From positions 186,001-250,000 of the forward strand of contig NZ_CM004509.1 in assembly GCF_001693435.1 (NCBI RefSeq): a stretch of DNA of 64,000 nucleotides, in the 5' to 3' direction. The notes below the pieces were generated by a model that saw nothing but the letters and a program-made list of their open reading frames with translations, was not told the origin of the DNA and did no database searches. Within the stretch, counting starts at the first letter, position 1. Each line of letters opens with the position of its first letter. Position numbers and translations under genes: made by a program. This DNA is from Gilliamella sp. wkB7 (GTDB taxonomy: Bacteria; Pseudomonadota; Gammaproteobacteria; Enterobacterales; Orbaceae). Positions 20,201 to 30,411 of this stretch are shown here, one piece after another.

Positions 20201-21217
20201 TTATTTTGCTCTTTTTCGTTTCAACATATCGACATAAACGGCTAAAAAGATAATCACACCTTTTGCAACCAATTGCCAAAATGAATTTACACCCAATAAA
20301 TTCAAACCATTATTAATAACGCCGATAACAATAACGCCTAAAATGGTGCCACTAATACGACCTATCCCACCAGACATTGATATACCACCTAACACACAAG
20401 CAGCTATCGCATCCATTTCATATCCCTGCGCAACAGATGGTTGTCCTGAATACATTCTTGCGGCAAGAACGATTCCTGCGAAAGCTGCTAAGAAGCCAGC
20501 AATTGTATAAACAATGATTTCAACACGCTTAATTGCTATACCTGATAGTCTTGCTGCTTCACGATTACCACCCAGAGCATAAATATAAGTGCCTAAACGA
20601 GTTCGATTAACAAGAACTAACATAATGATGATAAACACCAACATATAAATCACTGGGTATGGAATCATTCCCAAATAACCAGTACCAATACGAGTAAAAC
20701 TTTCATCAAAAATACGAATTGATTGGCCACCACTATAGATAAAACCTACACCACGAGCGATCATCATCATAGCTAAAGTAACAATGAATGGTGGAATACC
20801 TGTATAAGCAATAGCTACGCCGTTTGATAGACCACAAAGAGTACCAATTAGCAAGCCTAGAAAAATTGCTGTAATTATGCCCATTTCACCTATTGATATA
20901 AATCCAACAGTAAGCGTACCAGCCATTGCAACAATAGAACCTACAGATAAATCTATGCCACCTAATATGATAATCAACGTCATTCCTAATGCTAAACACA
21001 TATTGGTAGATATTTGTCTTAACACCGATAACATATTTTCTTGTGAAAGAAATACAGGACTTGCAAAAGTTAAAATTGTACTAATCAATAAAAGAGCAAT
21101 TAATATACCTATATTATGAGTAATAAAATTTTTGAAACTTCTGATAATGATGTTATTGGTTATTGACGAGGGATGATAGATTTTATCATTTGATTGTTTA
21201 ATTGATTGGTTAATCAT
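20201..21217 (-). CDS. Sugar ABC transporter permease (RbsC/AlsC family)
   Basis: 338 residues, multi-spanning, with the family motifs GGIDLSVGSIVAMAG (about residue 86) and ALGGNREAARLSGI (about 213), and AIAACVLGGISMSGGIGRISGT near the end. BPD_transp_2 family permease importing a monosaccharide. It is flanked by the ATPase gene 4 bp upstream and the unknown 468-aa gene downstream. The substrate cannot be assigned from the permease alone. Confidence 0.93.
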   Translation of the reverse strand: MINQSIKQSNDKIYHPSSITNNIIIRSFKNFITHNIGILIALLLISTILTFASPVFLSQENMLSVLRQISTNMCLALGMTLIIILGGIDLSVGSIVAMAGTLTVGFISIGEMGIITAIFLGLLIGTLCGLSNGVAIAYTGIPPFIVTLAMMMIARGVGFIYSGGQSIRIFDESFTRIGTGYLGMIPYPVIYMLVFIIIMLVLVNRTRLGTYIYALGGNREAARLSGIAIKRVEIIVYTIAGFLAAFAGIVLAARMYSGQPSVAQGYEMDAIAACVLGGISMSGGIGRISGTILGVIVIGVINNGLNLLGVNSFWQLVAKGVIIFLAVYVDMLKRKRAK

Positions 21218-21220
21218 TTT

Positions 21221-22711
21221 TTAAGCTCTCCCTGTTGCTAATTTCATAATCTTTTCCTGTGTAAGTTCATGATGAAATAGTTCTCCTTGAATTTGACCAT
21301 TAGCGACCACACAAACTCTGTCACACATATTAATAATTTCGGGTAATTCTGATGAAATCATAATAATAGCTATACCATTTGCACAAAGCTCATCAATAAT
21401 TTGATAGATTTCAGCTTTAGCGCCAATATCAATTCCTCGAGTCGGTTCATCTAAAATGATAACTTTAGGTTTAATTGCTAACCATTTAGCTATAACAACT
21501 TTTTGCTGATTTCCACCACTTAATTGACCAACAATTTTGTCGGTATTTGGAGTTTTGATATTTAGTTTATTGATATAGAATTGAATAATTTCTTTCTGTT
21601 TCTGTTGGTCAACTAAGCAACCGTGCATAAATTGTTTCAATACGGTTAGTGTAAGATTAAATGCGATACTATTATTTAATATCAGCCCCTGTTTTTTCCT
21701 ATCTTCAGGTATTAATGCAATACCGATATCAATCGCATCTTGAGGAGATTTGATCTGAACTAACTTATTATCAAAATAAATTTGACCACTATCATATTGA
21801 TCTGCGCCAAAAATAACCTGCATGATTTCACTTCTTCCTGCCCCCATCAGGCCAGAAAAACCTAAAATTTCTCCTTTCTTCAATTTGAAATTGACATTAT
21901 TAAAAACGCCTTTTTTTGAAAGATTCTTAACTTCTAATAAGCATTTACCCTCTGGCTGATAGTGACGTTGATAATAATTACTTAAATTACGACCCACCAT
22001 CATTTTGACCAATTCATCAATATTTGTTTCTTTTGTATTAACTGTATTTACATAACTTCCATCACGTATAACAGTAATTCTGTCAGTGATGGTAAATAAC
22101 TCATCCATACGATGTGAAATATATATGATGCTAACGTTATGTTCCGTTAGTTTTTTTATCATTAAAAAAAGTTGTTCTACTTCTTTATCAGTTAAAGAAG
22201 AGGTCGGCTCATCCATGATTAGAATGCGTACATTGAATGAAATCGCTTTAACGATTTCGATGAGTTGCTGTTGAGCTATGGTTAACTCATTTACTGGGCA
22301 TAGAACATCAATAGTTAATCCCATGTTCTCTATCATAGTTTTAGCTTTGGTGATCATTTGTCGATGATCTTTAAAACCTAATCTAGTTCTTGGTTCACGC
22401 CCTAAAAAGATATTTTCATATACACTAATATAAGGAACTAAGACAATTTCTTGGTGGATAACATTAATTCCTCGTGATTGTGCATCTTTAATACCATCGA
22501 TTATCTCAGTTTTACCATTAATTTTAATTTCACCGGCATCCGGTTTATAGATGCCGCCGATAATTTTAATTAATGTTGATTTGCCAGCACCATTCTCACC
22601 TAATAATCCATGCACTTCACATTGTTTTAAGTTAAAATGCATGTCTTTTAAAGCATGAACCCCAGCAAATTTCTTTTCTATATGAGATAGTTGTAAAACA
22701 ACTTGTTCCAT
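21221..22711 (-). CDS. Sugar ABC transporter ATPase (RbsA family, double domain)
   Basis: 496 residues with two ABC domains. The first has Walker A GENGAGKST (about residue 37), TIAQQQLIEIVKA in place of the classic signature, and ILIMDEPTSSL. The second has a degenerate Walker A GLMGAGRSE (about 288), signature LSGGNQQKVVIAKWL and VIILDEPTRGID. This asymmetry is normal for RbsA/MglA. It energises uptake of the sugar delivered by the adjacent binding protein. AAGGTGA precedes the ATG. Confidence 0.95.
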   Translation of the reverse strand: MEQVVLQLSHIEKKFAGVHALKDMHFNLKQCEVHGLLGENGAGKSTLIKIIGGIYKPDAGEIKINGKTEIIDGIKDAQSRGINVIHQEIVLVPYISVYENIFLGREPRTRLGFKDHRQMITKAKTMIENMGLTIDVLCPVNELTIAQQQLIEIVKAISFNVRILIMDEPTSSLTDKEVEQLFLMIKKLTEHNVSIIYISHRMDELFTITDRITVIRDGSYVNTVNTKETNIDELVKMMVGRNLSNYYQRHYQPEGKCLLEVKNLSKKGVFNNVNFKLKKGEILGFSGLMGAGRSEIMQVIFGADQYDSGQIYFDNKLVQIKSPQDAIDIGIALIPEDRKKQGLILNNSIAFNLTLTVLKQFMHGCLVDQQKQKEIIQFYINKLNIKTPNTDKIVGQLSGGNQQKVVIAKWLAIKPKVIILDEPTRGIDIGAKAEIYQIIDELCANGIAIIMISSELPEIINMCDRVCVVANGQIQGELFHHELTQEKIMKLATGRA

Positions 22712-22763
22712 AGATTTATCACCTTATTGATTATAAAAGCTATAACAGGATTTAAGTCGATTA

Positions 22764-23708
22764 TTACTGCCAGACTTTTACACCATTTTTTTCAATCATT
22801 TCTTTGGTAATAGGAAAAGTTGGTACTAAGATTTCTTTAGAAACATGTTCTCCTGCTAAAACTTTTTTACCGACTTTATAGGTTTCTTTAGCTAATTGAA
22901 TTGGTGCTTGGGCTACAGTTAAAGTTAAATCACCATCACTAAAAGCCTTTTTGCCATCAGGTGAACCATCAACTGTATAAATTTTGATATTTTTTAGTTT
23001 ATTTGAAGCTTTTAATGCAACAACCACACCTAAAGCAGAAGGATCATTTACAGCAAAAAAAGCCTGTAGATCTGGATGAGCTTGAATAATATCTTCAGCA
23101 ATTGGCATAGTCACTTCTAAAGCACATTTTCCGTTTTGTTGAGATACCACATTAAATTTACTTTTATTTTCACCTAATCCGGCATAAAAACCATCTGCTC
23201 TTAACACGCTGGCTCGATTGAATGGGCAATCAATGACTGCTATTTTTGCACCATTAGGAAAATCTTTAGCCATTTGTTCACCATTGATTTTACCTGCTAG
23301 AAAATTATCTGATGCGACAGTACTTACAATTAAATCATCATCACTAATTGGATTATCAATAACTACAACTGGAATTTGTTTTTGTTTAGCTGCAAGCAAA
23401 CCTTGCCTAATACCTTCAGAATCTACAGCAATTAAATAAATGATGTCCACATTTTGATTAATCACATCTTCCATCATAGATATTTGCTTAGCTTGGTCAT
23501 ATTGAGGATCAATAAGAATATATTGATCCCCATTCTGTTTAGCTATTTCAGAAAATGTATCTGAGATGGCGGTAAAAAATGAATTGTTTAATGTTGAAGT
23601 GATAAAAGCAAACTTAATAGGTCTCTTATCATCAGCGTTTACAAGTTGAAAACAACTTGTAAAAAATACAGATGTAATTGTTAAGCATATTGTTATGAAT
23701 TTTTTCAT
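22764..23708 (-). CDS. Periplasmic sugar-binding protein (RbsB/AlsB-like)
   Basis: 314 residues with an N-terminal signal sequence ending near CFQLVNADDKRP (the Cys at about 19 could make it a lipoprotein, but the lipobox is poor). The mature part is a type 1 periplasmic binding fold: FAFITSTLNNSFFTAISDTF at the start and AVNDPSALGVVVAL, IYTVDGSPDGKKA later. First gene of the operon; GAGGTGG precedes the ATG. The ligand is probably a pentose or hexose. Confidence 0.92.
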   Translation of the reverse strand: MKKFITICLTITSVFFTSCFQLVNADDKRPIKFAFITSTLNNSFFTAISDTFSEIAKQNGDQYILIDPQYDQAKQISMMEDVINQNVDIIYLIAVDSEGIRQGLLAAKQKQIPVVVIDNPISDDDLIVSTVASDNFLAGKINGEQMAKDFPNGAKIAVIDCPFNRASVLRADGFYAGLGENKSKFNVVSQQNGKCALEVTMPIAEDIIQAHPDLQAFFAVNDPSALGVVVALKASNKLKNIKIYTVDGSPDGKKAFSDGDLTLTVAQAPIQLAKETYKVGKKVLAGEHVSKEILVPTFPITKEMIEKNGVKVWQ

Positions 23709-23880
23709 AAAGCCACCTCAGGTAGTCAATTGTTTTATAAAAATAATTTACTGATTAAATTAAGACATCAAAATAATGATTAAGTATTTTGAGCAAATTT
23801 AGTCTAATTATCTGAGGTAATCTAAACAATATTAATCTATATTTTTTATGATTTATGATATCAAAGTCACTTTTTTTATA

Positions 23881-23907
23881 AACTTGTAAAATTTAATTTA
23901 TCAAGTT
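23881..23907. promoter_or_regulatory. Candidate operator for the GntR/AraR-type regulator
   Basis: A 27-bp interrupted palindrome, AACTTG...CAAGTT with internal AAATT/AATTT symmetry, lies between the divergent binding-protein operon and the regulator gene. AraR-type regulators bind palindromes of related form, so local auto- and cross-regulation is likely. Confidence 0.45.
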
Positions 23908-23958
23908 TAACGGATATGTCATACTGCATAAATTATCGAAATTTTAACAGGTGAAACC

Positions 23959-25047
23959 ATGGTAAATAAAAGTGACCAGATATATAAAGAAATATTATTA
24001 CAAATCAAAAGCGGAGTTTTAGATTACAATAGTGCTCTACCCTCTTCATCCGATTTAAGTCAGGCATATAAAACCTCTCGACCAACAATAAGTAAAGTAT
24101 TTTCGAAGCTAAAAAATGAAGGTTATATTGAGGGTAAACAAGGAGGAAAGTTTTATGTCAGACAACCTAAAAATGAACAAGTGACAAAATATATTTTTGG
24201 CATTTTAGCTCCACGACTTGAGCAAGACGAAAGCAGAATGATTCTTGATAGTTTATATTCTGAAATAGCTAGTTTAGCAAATCATTATCAATTTTCATTA
24301 TTATGGGCTGGTATGCTAACTAAAAGTCAGGATATACAATCTATCTTGGATGACGTAGAAAAAGTTATTATTAATTATACAAAAAATAACATCAACGGTA
24401 TTTTTTTTACACCTTTAGAATTTCACCCATATGCCAACATTATTAACCACAAAATAATGGATTGCTTAAATCAATATAAAATTCCTTGCATATTGTTAGA
24501 ACGTGATTATTGTTTATTTCCTACTCGAGGCATGGCTGATTTAGTCAGTATTGATAATATTGCAGCTGGTTATATTGTAACTCAACATTTTCTTAAACAA
24601 AATAATAAACGAATTGCTTTCGTTTCAAAAAGTGATTCAGCTAATACAATAGCATTGAGAATTATTGGTTATAAACAAGCGCTATTTGATACAGGAATTA
24701 CCAATAATTGGATAATTCAAATTCCACAAGTAGATGAAAATGTCATAAATCATTTGTCAAAATTAAATATTAAACACGTTGTTTGTGGAAACGACTTTAC
24801 AGCAATGCAATTAATTTCCTTAAATCAGAGAATCAATCCTAAACAAAAATTATTTACCATCAGCTTTGATGATGCCGATTATGCATGTCACCTTTCAACA
24901 CCCCTTTCGACATATAAGCAACCTTTGGCTAGTATCGCCCTAACTGCGGTTGAAACTTTAATTCAACGAGTTTATAACCCAACATTACCAATTCGAACTA
25001 TTTATGTTAATGGAGAGTTAGTCATTCGAGCGTCAAGTGGGACTTGA
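23959..25047 (+). CDS. GntR-family regulator with LacI-type sugar-binding domain (AraR-like)
   Basis: 362 residues. The N-terminus (1-72) is a GntR winged helix (YKEILLQIKSGVLDYNSALP, SRPTISKVFSKLKNEGYIEG); the rest resembles the periplasmic-binding-protein fold of LacI/GalR (NNINGIFFTP, IPCILLERDY, VSIDNIAAGYIVTQHFL, GELVIRASS at the end). This combination is typical of AraR. AGGTGA precedes the ATG. Divergently placed to the sugar ABC operon, so it probably represses that operon until a sugar binds. Confidence 0.9.
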   Translation: MVNKSDQIYKEILLQIKSGVLDYNSALPSSSDLSQAYKTSRPTISKVFSKLKNEGYIEGKQGGKFYVRQPKNEQVTKYIFGILAPRLEQDESRMILDSLYSEIASLANHYQFSLLWAGMLTKSQDIQSILDDVEKVIINYTKNNINGIFFTPLEFHPYANIINHKIMDCLNQYKIPCILLERDYCLFPTRGMADLVSIDNIAAGYIVTQHFLKQNNKRIAFVSKSDSANTIALRIIGYKQALFDTGITNNWIIQIPQVDENVINHLSKLNIKHVVCGNDFTAMQLISLNQRINPKQKLFTISFDDADYACHLSTPLSTYKQPLASIALTAVETLIQRVYNPTLPIRTIYVNGELVIRASSGT

Positions 25048-25178
25048 TTTGGGTGTTGCTAATATTAAACAGAGATACAAATGAAAAATAGTAATAATTA
25101 CATTCAGTTCTATGTGACGTTGTCACTAAATTGAGCAAGATAATAATCTATGTTTAATAATAAATTTGCTTAAAATGT

Positions 25179-25871
25179 TTAAATTTTCAAAAATAATTCC
25201 CTACTTTTAAAAGGTTTTGAGCCAACATAAGGTTTTAAAGCCATTCGAGTAAAGCGTTTAGCTGCTTTTAGTGTATCAGGAGTGCTAAAATCACGATTTC
25301 CCAAAGCCAATACTTGTTCACCTGTGAAACTGGTACTATTTCTTAATAAACTACCGATAAATCCTTTTTCAGATTGATATTGATAATACATTGATTCAAC
25401 AATATTATCGCCTGTCGCGCTACAATGAAAAAAATCAACGTAATAACCCATATTTTCTAATAATGACAATTCAAAAGTACGAAGAACATTCTCAGCAGGA
25501 GCTTGTTGTGCCAGTTGTTGTAAACTTTTTAAATAATCATCAAAAAGTGTTGGCATCTCAGTATCTGCAATTAATACGCGATGTAATAATTCATTTAAAT
25601 AAAAAGCGCTATATAATGAAACCGAAACTAATGGTATAGTAAGTGACATTGCTTCAACTTGACGTAATATTTTTATATTACTTTTACCAGAATATTGTAC
25701 TATTAAGGGGGTAAAAGGTTGCAATAGCCCTTTCAAAGAAGAATTTTTTCGTCGAGCTCCCTTAGCTAAAACGGTTATTTTACCACCATTTTCAATGAAT
25801 AGATCAACTAATAAGCTGCTTTCAGTTTGAGTACGTGTGTGCAAAACAAATGCTCTTTGCCAATTTTCCAT
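25179..25871 (-). CDS. recO: DNA repair protein RecO
   Basis: 230 residues: an N-terminal OB-fold (WQRAFVLHTRTQTESSLLVD, KGARRKNSSLKGLLQPFTPL) followed by a helical domain (AFYLNELLHRVL). RecO works with RecR to load RecA on SSB-coated gaps. It stands alone here, without the era/rnc neighbours seen in E. coli. AAAGG precedes the ATG. Confidence 0.93.
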   Translation of the reverse strand: MENWQRAFVLHTRTQTESSLLVDLFIENGGKITVLAKGARRKNSSLKGLLQPFTPLIVQYSGKSNIKILRQVEAMSLTIPLVSVSLYSAFYLNELLHRVLIADTEMPTLFDDYLKSLQQLAQQAPAENVLRTFELSLLENMGYYVDFFHCSATGDNIVESMYYQYQSEKGFIGSLLRNSTSFTGEQVLALGNRDFSTPDTLKAAKRFTRMALKPYVGSKPFKSRELFLKI

Positions 25872-26024
25872 GCAAAACCTTTAATTAGATTGTTGTTTTT
25901 TTGTTTAATAATAGCGTGTGAACAAAATTTAAGTAATTTTTTGAAATTTAACCTGAAATTAAGTTAAAAATCCGATATAATCAAATAATAACAATAGGAT
26001 TATAGGATAAATAAAAGACAAGCT

Positions 26025-27653
26025 ATGGAACTTTTTTCAATAATTTTACTTCTCGTATTAATTGTATCACTTTCTGGTGTCGTTGTTAAAATGTTACCAA
26101 TACAAATACCATTACCGCTAATGCAAATATTATTAGGTTGCATTCTGGCCGCATTTGGTGTTTATGTAAAATTTGATCCAGAATTATTTCTTGTTTTATT
26201 CATTCCACCTTTACTATTTGCTGATGGGCGAAAAACATCCGTAAAAGATTTCGTATATAATTTCAGAGAAATTGTTGGATTGGCGCTTGTATTGGTGGTT
26301 ATCTCAATTATCGCTTTAGGTTACATTCTTCACTGGATGTTACCAAATGTCCAATTGGCAGCTGCTTTAGCTCTTGCAGCCGTCTTATCACCTACCGATG
26401 CCGTTGCCTTGAGTGGAATCGTTGGTAAAGGTCGTATAGAAAAAGAAAAGATGGAAATTATTGAAGGTGAAGCATTGATGAATGATGCTTCAGGTCTAGT
26501 TTCGTTAAAGTTTGCAATCGCAATTGCGACAGGACTGCTTGAATTTGATTTGTTGCAAATTAGTATATCTTTCTTTGTCGTTGCTGTCGGTGGTTTAGCG
26601 GTTGGGGTTTTATTTACTTGGTTATATGCTAGGATTTTACGTAAAATAAATCAACTTACTAATAATGACCCAGCAATTCAAATCGTATTATTATTCTTAC
26701 TTCCATTTGCCGCTTATATTATTGCTGAAGAATGCCATTGTTCTGGTATTTTAGCTGCTGTAAGTGCAGGTATGACCGTCAATCATTCTGGTATGATGCG
26801 TAATGCACCTTTGACAACACGTTTACAATCAGATAGTGCATGGTCAATGTTAACTTTTGTATTCAACGGATTTGTTTTTGTTCTTTTGGGTATTCAGTTA
26901 CCTAGTATTTTAAATAATACTTTCGCTGAAAATCAAACAGATGCATCGATTGAGCTATGGCAATTATGCTTGATTGTTTTATTTGTTTTTATCGTATTAA
27001 TGGGAACAAGATTTGCTTGGCTATGGGCTATGAAACACATGCCAACCATGCCTTTTGGAACAAAACGACCTCTAGCATTTAGAGCATATACAAATCGTGA
27101 TTTATTAATTTCAACTTTTGCTGGTGTCCGTGGAGCAATAACATTAGCTGGTGTATTATCTATCCCAATGACCATTGCAGGTAGGTATCAACTTGTCTTT
27201 ATCGCTACAGGAATTATCTTAATTTCATTGATTGTTGCAGTAGTTATATTACCTATTTTATTACGAGGTAGTGTAATTTTAGATAATTCAAAACAAGACA
27301 ATGAAATTTTAACAGTGAAAGGACAAATGGCAGAAGAAGCTATTATTAGCCTAGAAAAAATGCAAAACAACTTACTACAAGAAACTTCTGAAGCAGGTTT
27401 GGATCAAGAAATAATTCACGAAGTTGGCTCGCGTGTTATCGGTTCATTAAGACGTAGGACAGGTCTCAAAGATTTAGAACAAAAAGCACTTGAAGCTGAG
27501 AACCTAGAAAGACGTATGCGTTTAGTTGCAATTGGTGCAGAACGTACCGCACTATTACAAATGAAAATTCGTAATGAAGTAAGTGAAGAAACTTTTGAGC
27601 ATCTAAACACTGATTTAGATATTTATGAGAAAATGATCTCTGGAGATGTTTAA
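26025..27653 (+). CDS. Na+/H+ antiporter, CPA1 family (YjcE-like)
   Basis: 542 residues with about 12 membrane segments and a C-terminal cytoplasmic helical tail (from about residue 420). Conserved CPA1 motifs: FDPELFLVLFIPPLLFADG, LSPTDAVALSGIVG, EGEALMNDASGLVSLK (ion-binding Asp), and FAGVRGAITLAGVLSIP. It exchanges Na+ for H+ across the inner membrane. Very similar to E. coli YjcE. Its stop codon is directly followed by the ubiT ATG. Confidence 0.93.
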   Translation: MELFSIILLLVLIVSLSGVVVKMLPIQIPLPLMQILLGCILAAFGVYVKFDPELFLVLFIPPLLFADGRKTSVKDFVYNFREIVGLALVLVVISIIALGYILHWMLPNVQLAAALALAAVLSPTDAVALSGIVGKGRIEKEKMEIIEGEALMNDASGLVSLKFAIAIATGLLEFDLLQISISFFVVAVGGLAVGVLFTWLYARILRKINQLTNNDPAIQIVLLFLLPFAAYIIAEECHCSGILAAVSAGMTVNHSGMMRNAPLTTRLQSDSAWSMLTFVFNGFVFVLLGIQLPSILNNTFAENQTDASIELWQLCLIVLFVFIVLMGTRFAWLWAMKHMPTMPFGTKRPLAFRAYTNRDLLISTFAGVRGAITLAGVLSIPMTIAGRYQLVFIATGIILISLIVAVVILPILLRGSVILDNSKQDNEILTVKGQMAEEAIISLEKMQNNLLQETSEAGLDQEIIHEVGSRVIGSLRRRTGLKDLEQKALEAENLERRMRLVAIGAERTALLQMKIRNEVSEETFEHLNTDLDIYEKMISGDV

Positions 27654-28160
27654 ATGATAGAAAGCCAGCATAATTTATTAGGAAAAATACATTCAACATT
27701 TGTTGATAAAGCGCCTCAAGTATTGGGAATTACTTTACGCTGTATTCCTTTTAATTTAAAAAAACAAGTTATTGAACAATTGTTACAATTACAATTTAAA
27801 CATTCACTTGAAGATGGTGATCTTGATTTTTTAGAAAATCGCTGGCTTAAAATTGAAGTTACAGATCTACAATTAATATGGTTTGTTAGCCTAATAGAAA
27901 ATAAATTAGTTGTCAGTCGTGAAGAAATTGCTGATGTAAGCTTCATTGGCAATGCTAATGATTTGATAATGATTGCAACTAGAAGACAAGACCCTGATAC
28001 ACTCTTTTTTCAACGTCGATTAATAGTTGAAGGAGATACTGAGCTCGGTCTATATGTTAAAAACTTAATGGATTCAATTGAATTAGAAACTATGCCTAAA
28101 CCTCTCAGAATCACTCTTGAAAAGTTGGCTGATTTAATTGAGAGTGCCCCAAAAGAGTAA
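27654..28160 (+). CDS. ubiT: Ubiquinone biosynthesis accessory factor UbiT (SCP2 domain)
   Basis: 168 residues with the sterol-carrier-2 fold; DGDLDFLENRWLKIEV and RKQDPDTLFFQRRLIVEGDT-like motifs (here RRQDPDTLFFQRR, IEGDTELGLYVKNLMD) match E. coli UbiT/YhbT. In E. coli it supports O2-independent ubiquinone synthesis with UbiU and UbiV, probably by binding lipid intermediates. The ATG abuts the antiporter stop, so the genes are coupled; ubiUV are not in this window. A terminator follows. Confidence 0.9.
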   Translation: MIESQHNLLGKIHSTFVDKAPQVLGITLRCIPFNLKKQVIEQLLQLQFKHSLEDGDLDFLENRWLKIEVTDLQLIWFVSLIENKLVVSREEIADVSFIGNANDLIMIATRRQDPDTLFFQRRLIVEGDTELGLYVKNLMDSIELETMPKPLRITLEKLADLIESAPKE

Positions 28161-28186
28161 AAATTGTCTATTATTCATAATTAAAT

Positions 28187-28220
28187 AAAAAGGGAATGAT
28201 ATTAATTCATTCCCTTTTTT
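28187..28220 (+). terminator. Intrinsic terminator after ubiT
   Basis: AAAAGGGAATGA-N6-TCATTCCCTTTTTT: a strong stem of about ten pairs with a T-run, 27 bp after the ubiT stop. Confidence 0.92.
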
Positions 28221-28507
28221 ATTTTTACTTAAATTAAATATTCGTTTTTAAATTAGATATTTCTATTTGTTTATTCACATCATGATAATTAATTACATAT
28301 TTTTATCTTTTCATTATTAGAATGATCTTTTGAATAATGATTTTTTTAGAAAATTTGATAATTAATTCTTAATTTTAATTTTAATTTTAATTTTAATTTT
28401 AATGAAATATTGAGATATAAATCACAATAAACAAAGTATTTATTTTCGATTTTAACCTAGTAAAGTTAAATTAAAGGGATAAATAGTGAATATAGGTAAA
28501 AAAAATT
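28221..28507. other. AT-rich intergenic region with a hexanucleotide repeat
   Basis: No gene seen. Bases 28371-28402 hold five tandem AATTTT units plus a partial one. It precedes the exported hydrolase by about 100 bp and may touch its promoter. Confidence 0.6.
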
Positions 28508-29569
28508 ATGGTCAACTTTAAGAAAAAACTATGCATTGTTATTTTATTAATAATTCCTTCTTTTGGGTATTGTCTCGATTTTAATAATAAAAATGAAGCC
28601 AACTTCATTATTAATAACTTCAAATTTAATGATGGGAGTACAATGTCAAATCTATCAATACACTATATTACTCTTGGCAATCCGAAAAATAAGCCCGTAT
28701 TAGTATTACACGGTACTACTGGTAATGGAGCATCGATGTTAAATGATAGTTTTGGCCATGCTTTATTTGACAAAGGAATGCCACTAGATGCAGAAAAATA
28801 CTTTATTATCCTTCCTGATGCTATTGGTACAGGTCAATCTTCGAAACCGTCAGATGGTATGAAAGGTGACTTTCCACATTATGATTATACCGATATGGTT
28901 AATGCTCAATACCAATTAGTGAAAAATGGATTAGGCATCGATCATTTAGAGTTAATTATAGGAAATTCCATGGGAGGGATGAATACTTGGAATTGGGTTA
29001 CTATGTATCCAGATTTTATGACTGCTGCAGTACCAATGGCTGCGACCCCTGCCCCTATGTCAAGCCGAAATTGGATAATGAGAAAAATGGTTATTAATGC
29101 TATTAAAGACGATCCTGATTGGAAAAATGGATTCTATGACAAAAAACCAGAAAAATTCCAAACCGTTTATAATTATTATAATATAGCAACCAATGGAGGC
29201 GATATTGCTTGGCAAAACAAAGCCTATAATACTGCAAAAACAGAAGAATTATTAGCTAGTACATTAAAAGAGCGCATTACAATGGATACTAATGATTTTT
29301 TATTTCAATGGGATGCAGCAAGAAACTTCGATCCAACTAAAGACTTGATTAAAATAAAAGCTCATATATTAGCAATAAATTCAGAAGATGATGAAAGAAA
29401 CCCTCCTACTACAGGTTTAATGGAAAAAGCGATAAAAAACATACCTCATGTTAAATATGTATTAATACCAGCAAGTATCAAAACCAGTGGGCATAGTACC
29501 ACAATGACAGCAAATTTATGGAAAGATCATTTAACTTCATTTTTAAAAGAGATAGAGGACAACAAATAG
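28508..29569 (+). CDS. Exported alpha/beta hydrolase (homoserine acetyltransferase-like)
   Basis: 353 residues with an N-terminal signal peptide (KKKLCIVILLIIPSFGYC). The mature part is an alpha/beta hydrolase: oxyanion HGTTGNG near residue 68, nucleophile elbow GNSMGGM with Ser154, acid in INSEDDERNPP and histidine in SGHSTTM near residue 322. The fold and GNSMGG resemble the MetX/homoserine O-acetyltransferase branch, but the signal peptide argues for a periplasmic hydrolase. The substrate is unknown. It stands alone between two non-coding stretches. Confidence 0.85.
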   Translation: MVNFKKKLCIVILLIIPSFGYCLDFNNKNEANFIINNFKFNDGSTMSNLSIHYITLGNPKNKPVLVLHGTTGNGASMLNDSFGHALFDKGMPLDAEKYFIILPDAIGTGQSSKPSDGMKGDFPHYDYTDMVNAQYQLVKNGLGIDHLELIIGNSMGGMNTWNWVTMYPDFMTAAVPMAATPAPMSSRNWIMRKMVINAIKDDPDWKNGFYDKKPEKFQTVYNYYNIATNGGDIAWQNKAYNTAKTEELLASTLKERITMDTNDFLFQWDAARNFDPTKDLIKIKAHILAINSEDDERNPPTTGLMEKAIKNIPHVKYVLIPASIKTSGHSTTMTANLWKDHLTSFLKEIEDNK

Positions 29570-30411
29570 CTTAATTTTTAAATAAATGTTAATGAATTAT
29601 AATTAACTACTATTATAGATAATATTATTTATAAAAGTATTGTACTTTTATTTTAAAGTTACAACGTCACAAAAAATTTTTATTTGATTAATGCTAAATT
29701 ACTAATTTAAACAAAAGTTATATACATTTAATGTATATGAATTAGCCAAACCATGATTTAAAGATTTAGTTAATTAGTAGTGCATTTAAAAGTTAAAATA
29801 AATCTCATGTTAACATTATAAAATTTGCTATAACAACATGGTATATCCTACTTATTAATTATATCTAATATCATAAAGTTTACCTTTTGATATCATAACG
29901 TATTGGGCTATAAATCCTACATAAAGACCATGATTGCTTTTTGCTATCACAAAAATGGAAATAGCCCAACCATAACTAGGTTTATCGCAATATAAAAAGT
30001 AAATTTAAAAATTAGATGTTACCATTTTTGAGAACTTTACTAAACGCAGATATTTGTAGGATTTTTAAATATATTGCATCGTTAGCTATTACAATTAATG
30101 ATAAATATCATTCATGGATTAAAATTAAATCTCAAGCATTGCTCTATACCGAAATTAAAAGGCAATACTCCCTTTTTGTGATATCCTTACACTTAAACCA
30201 TCAAGTAGTAATTTATAGAAAACTAGGATAAGATTTATTTGATAGTGCTATTTGTTTTGAATCGTTAGCCATCATTTTAATTTTCTACATTTTGTACACA
30301 ATTAAAAGCATAGCTATATATTTTGTATATTCACAATCGCAAATAAATAAATGAACAATAAAACAGTTAAAAATCAAGAAATAAAATAATAATTAAGAGC
30401 CCAAAAGAATA
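29570..30411. other. 840-bp non-coding stretch
   Basis: No convincing gene. A 71-codon frame at 30016-30231 has no ribosome-binding site, no recognisable motif and ordinary AT-rich composition. TTGGGCTAT (about 29904) and ATAGCCCAA (about 29961) form a 9-bp inverted repeat about 46 bp apart. Confidence 0.5.

Noticed and set aside
30016..30231. 71-codon frame in the gap before sbcB
   Set aside because: No ribosome-binding site, no motif, and length expected by chance here.
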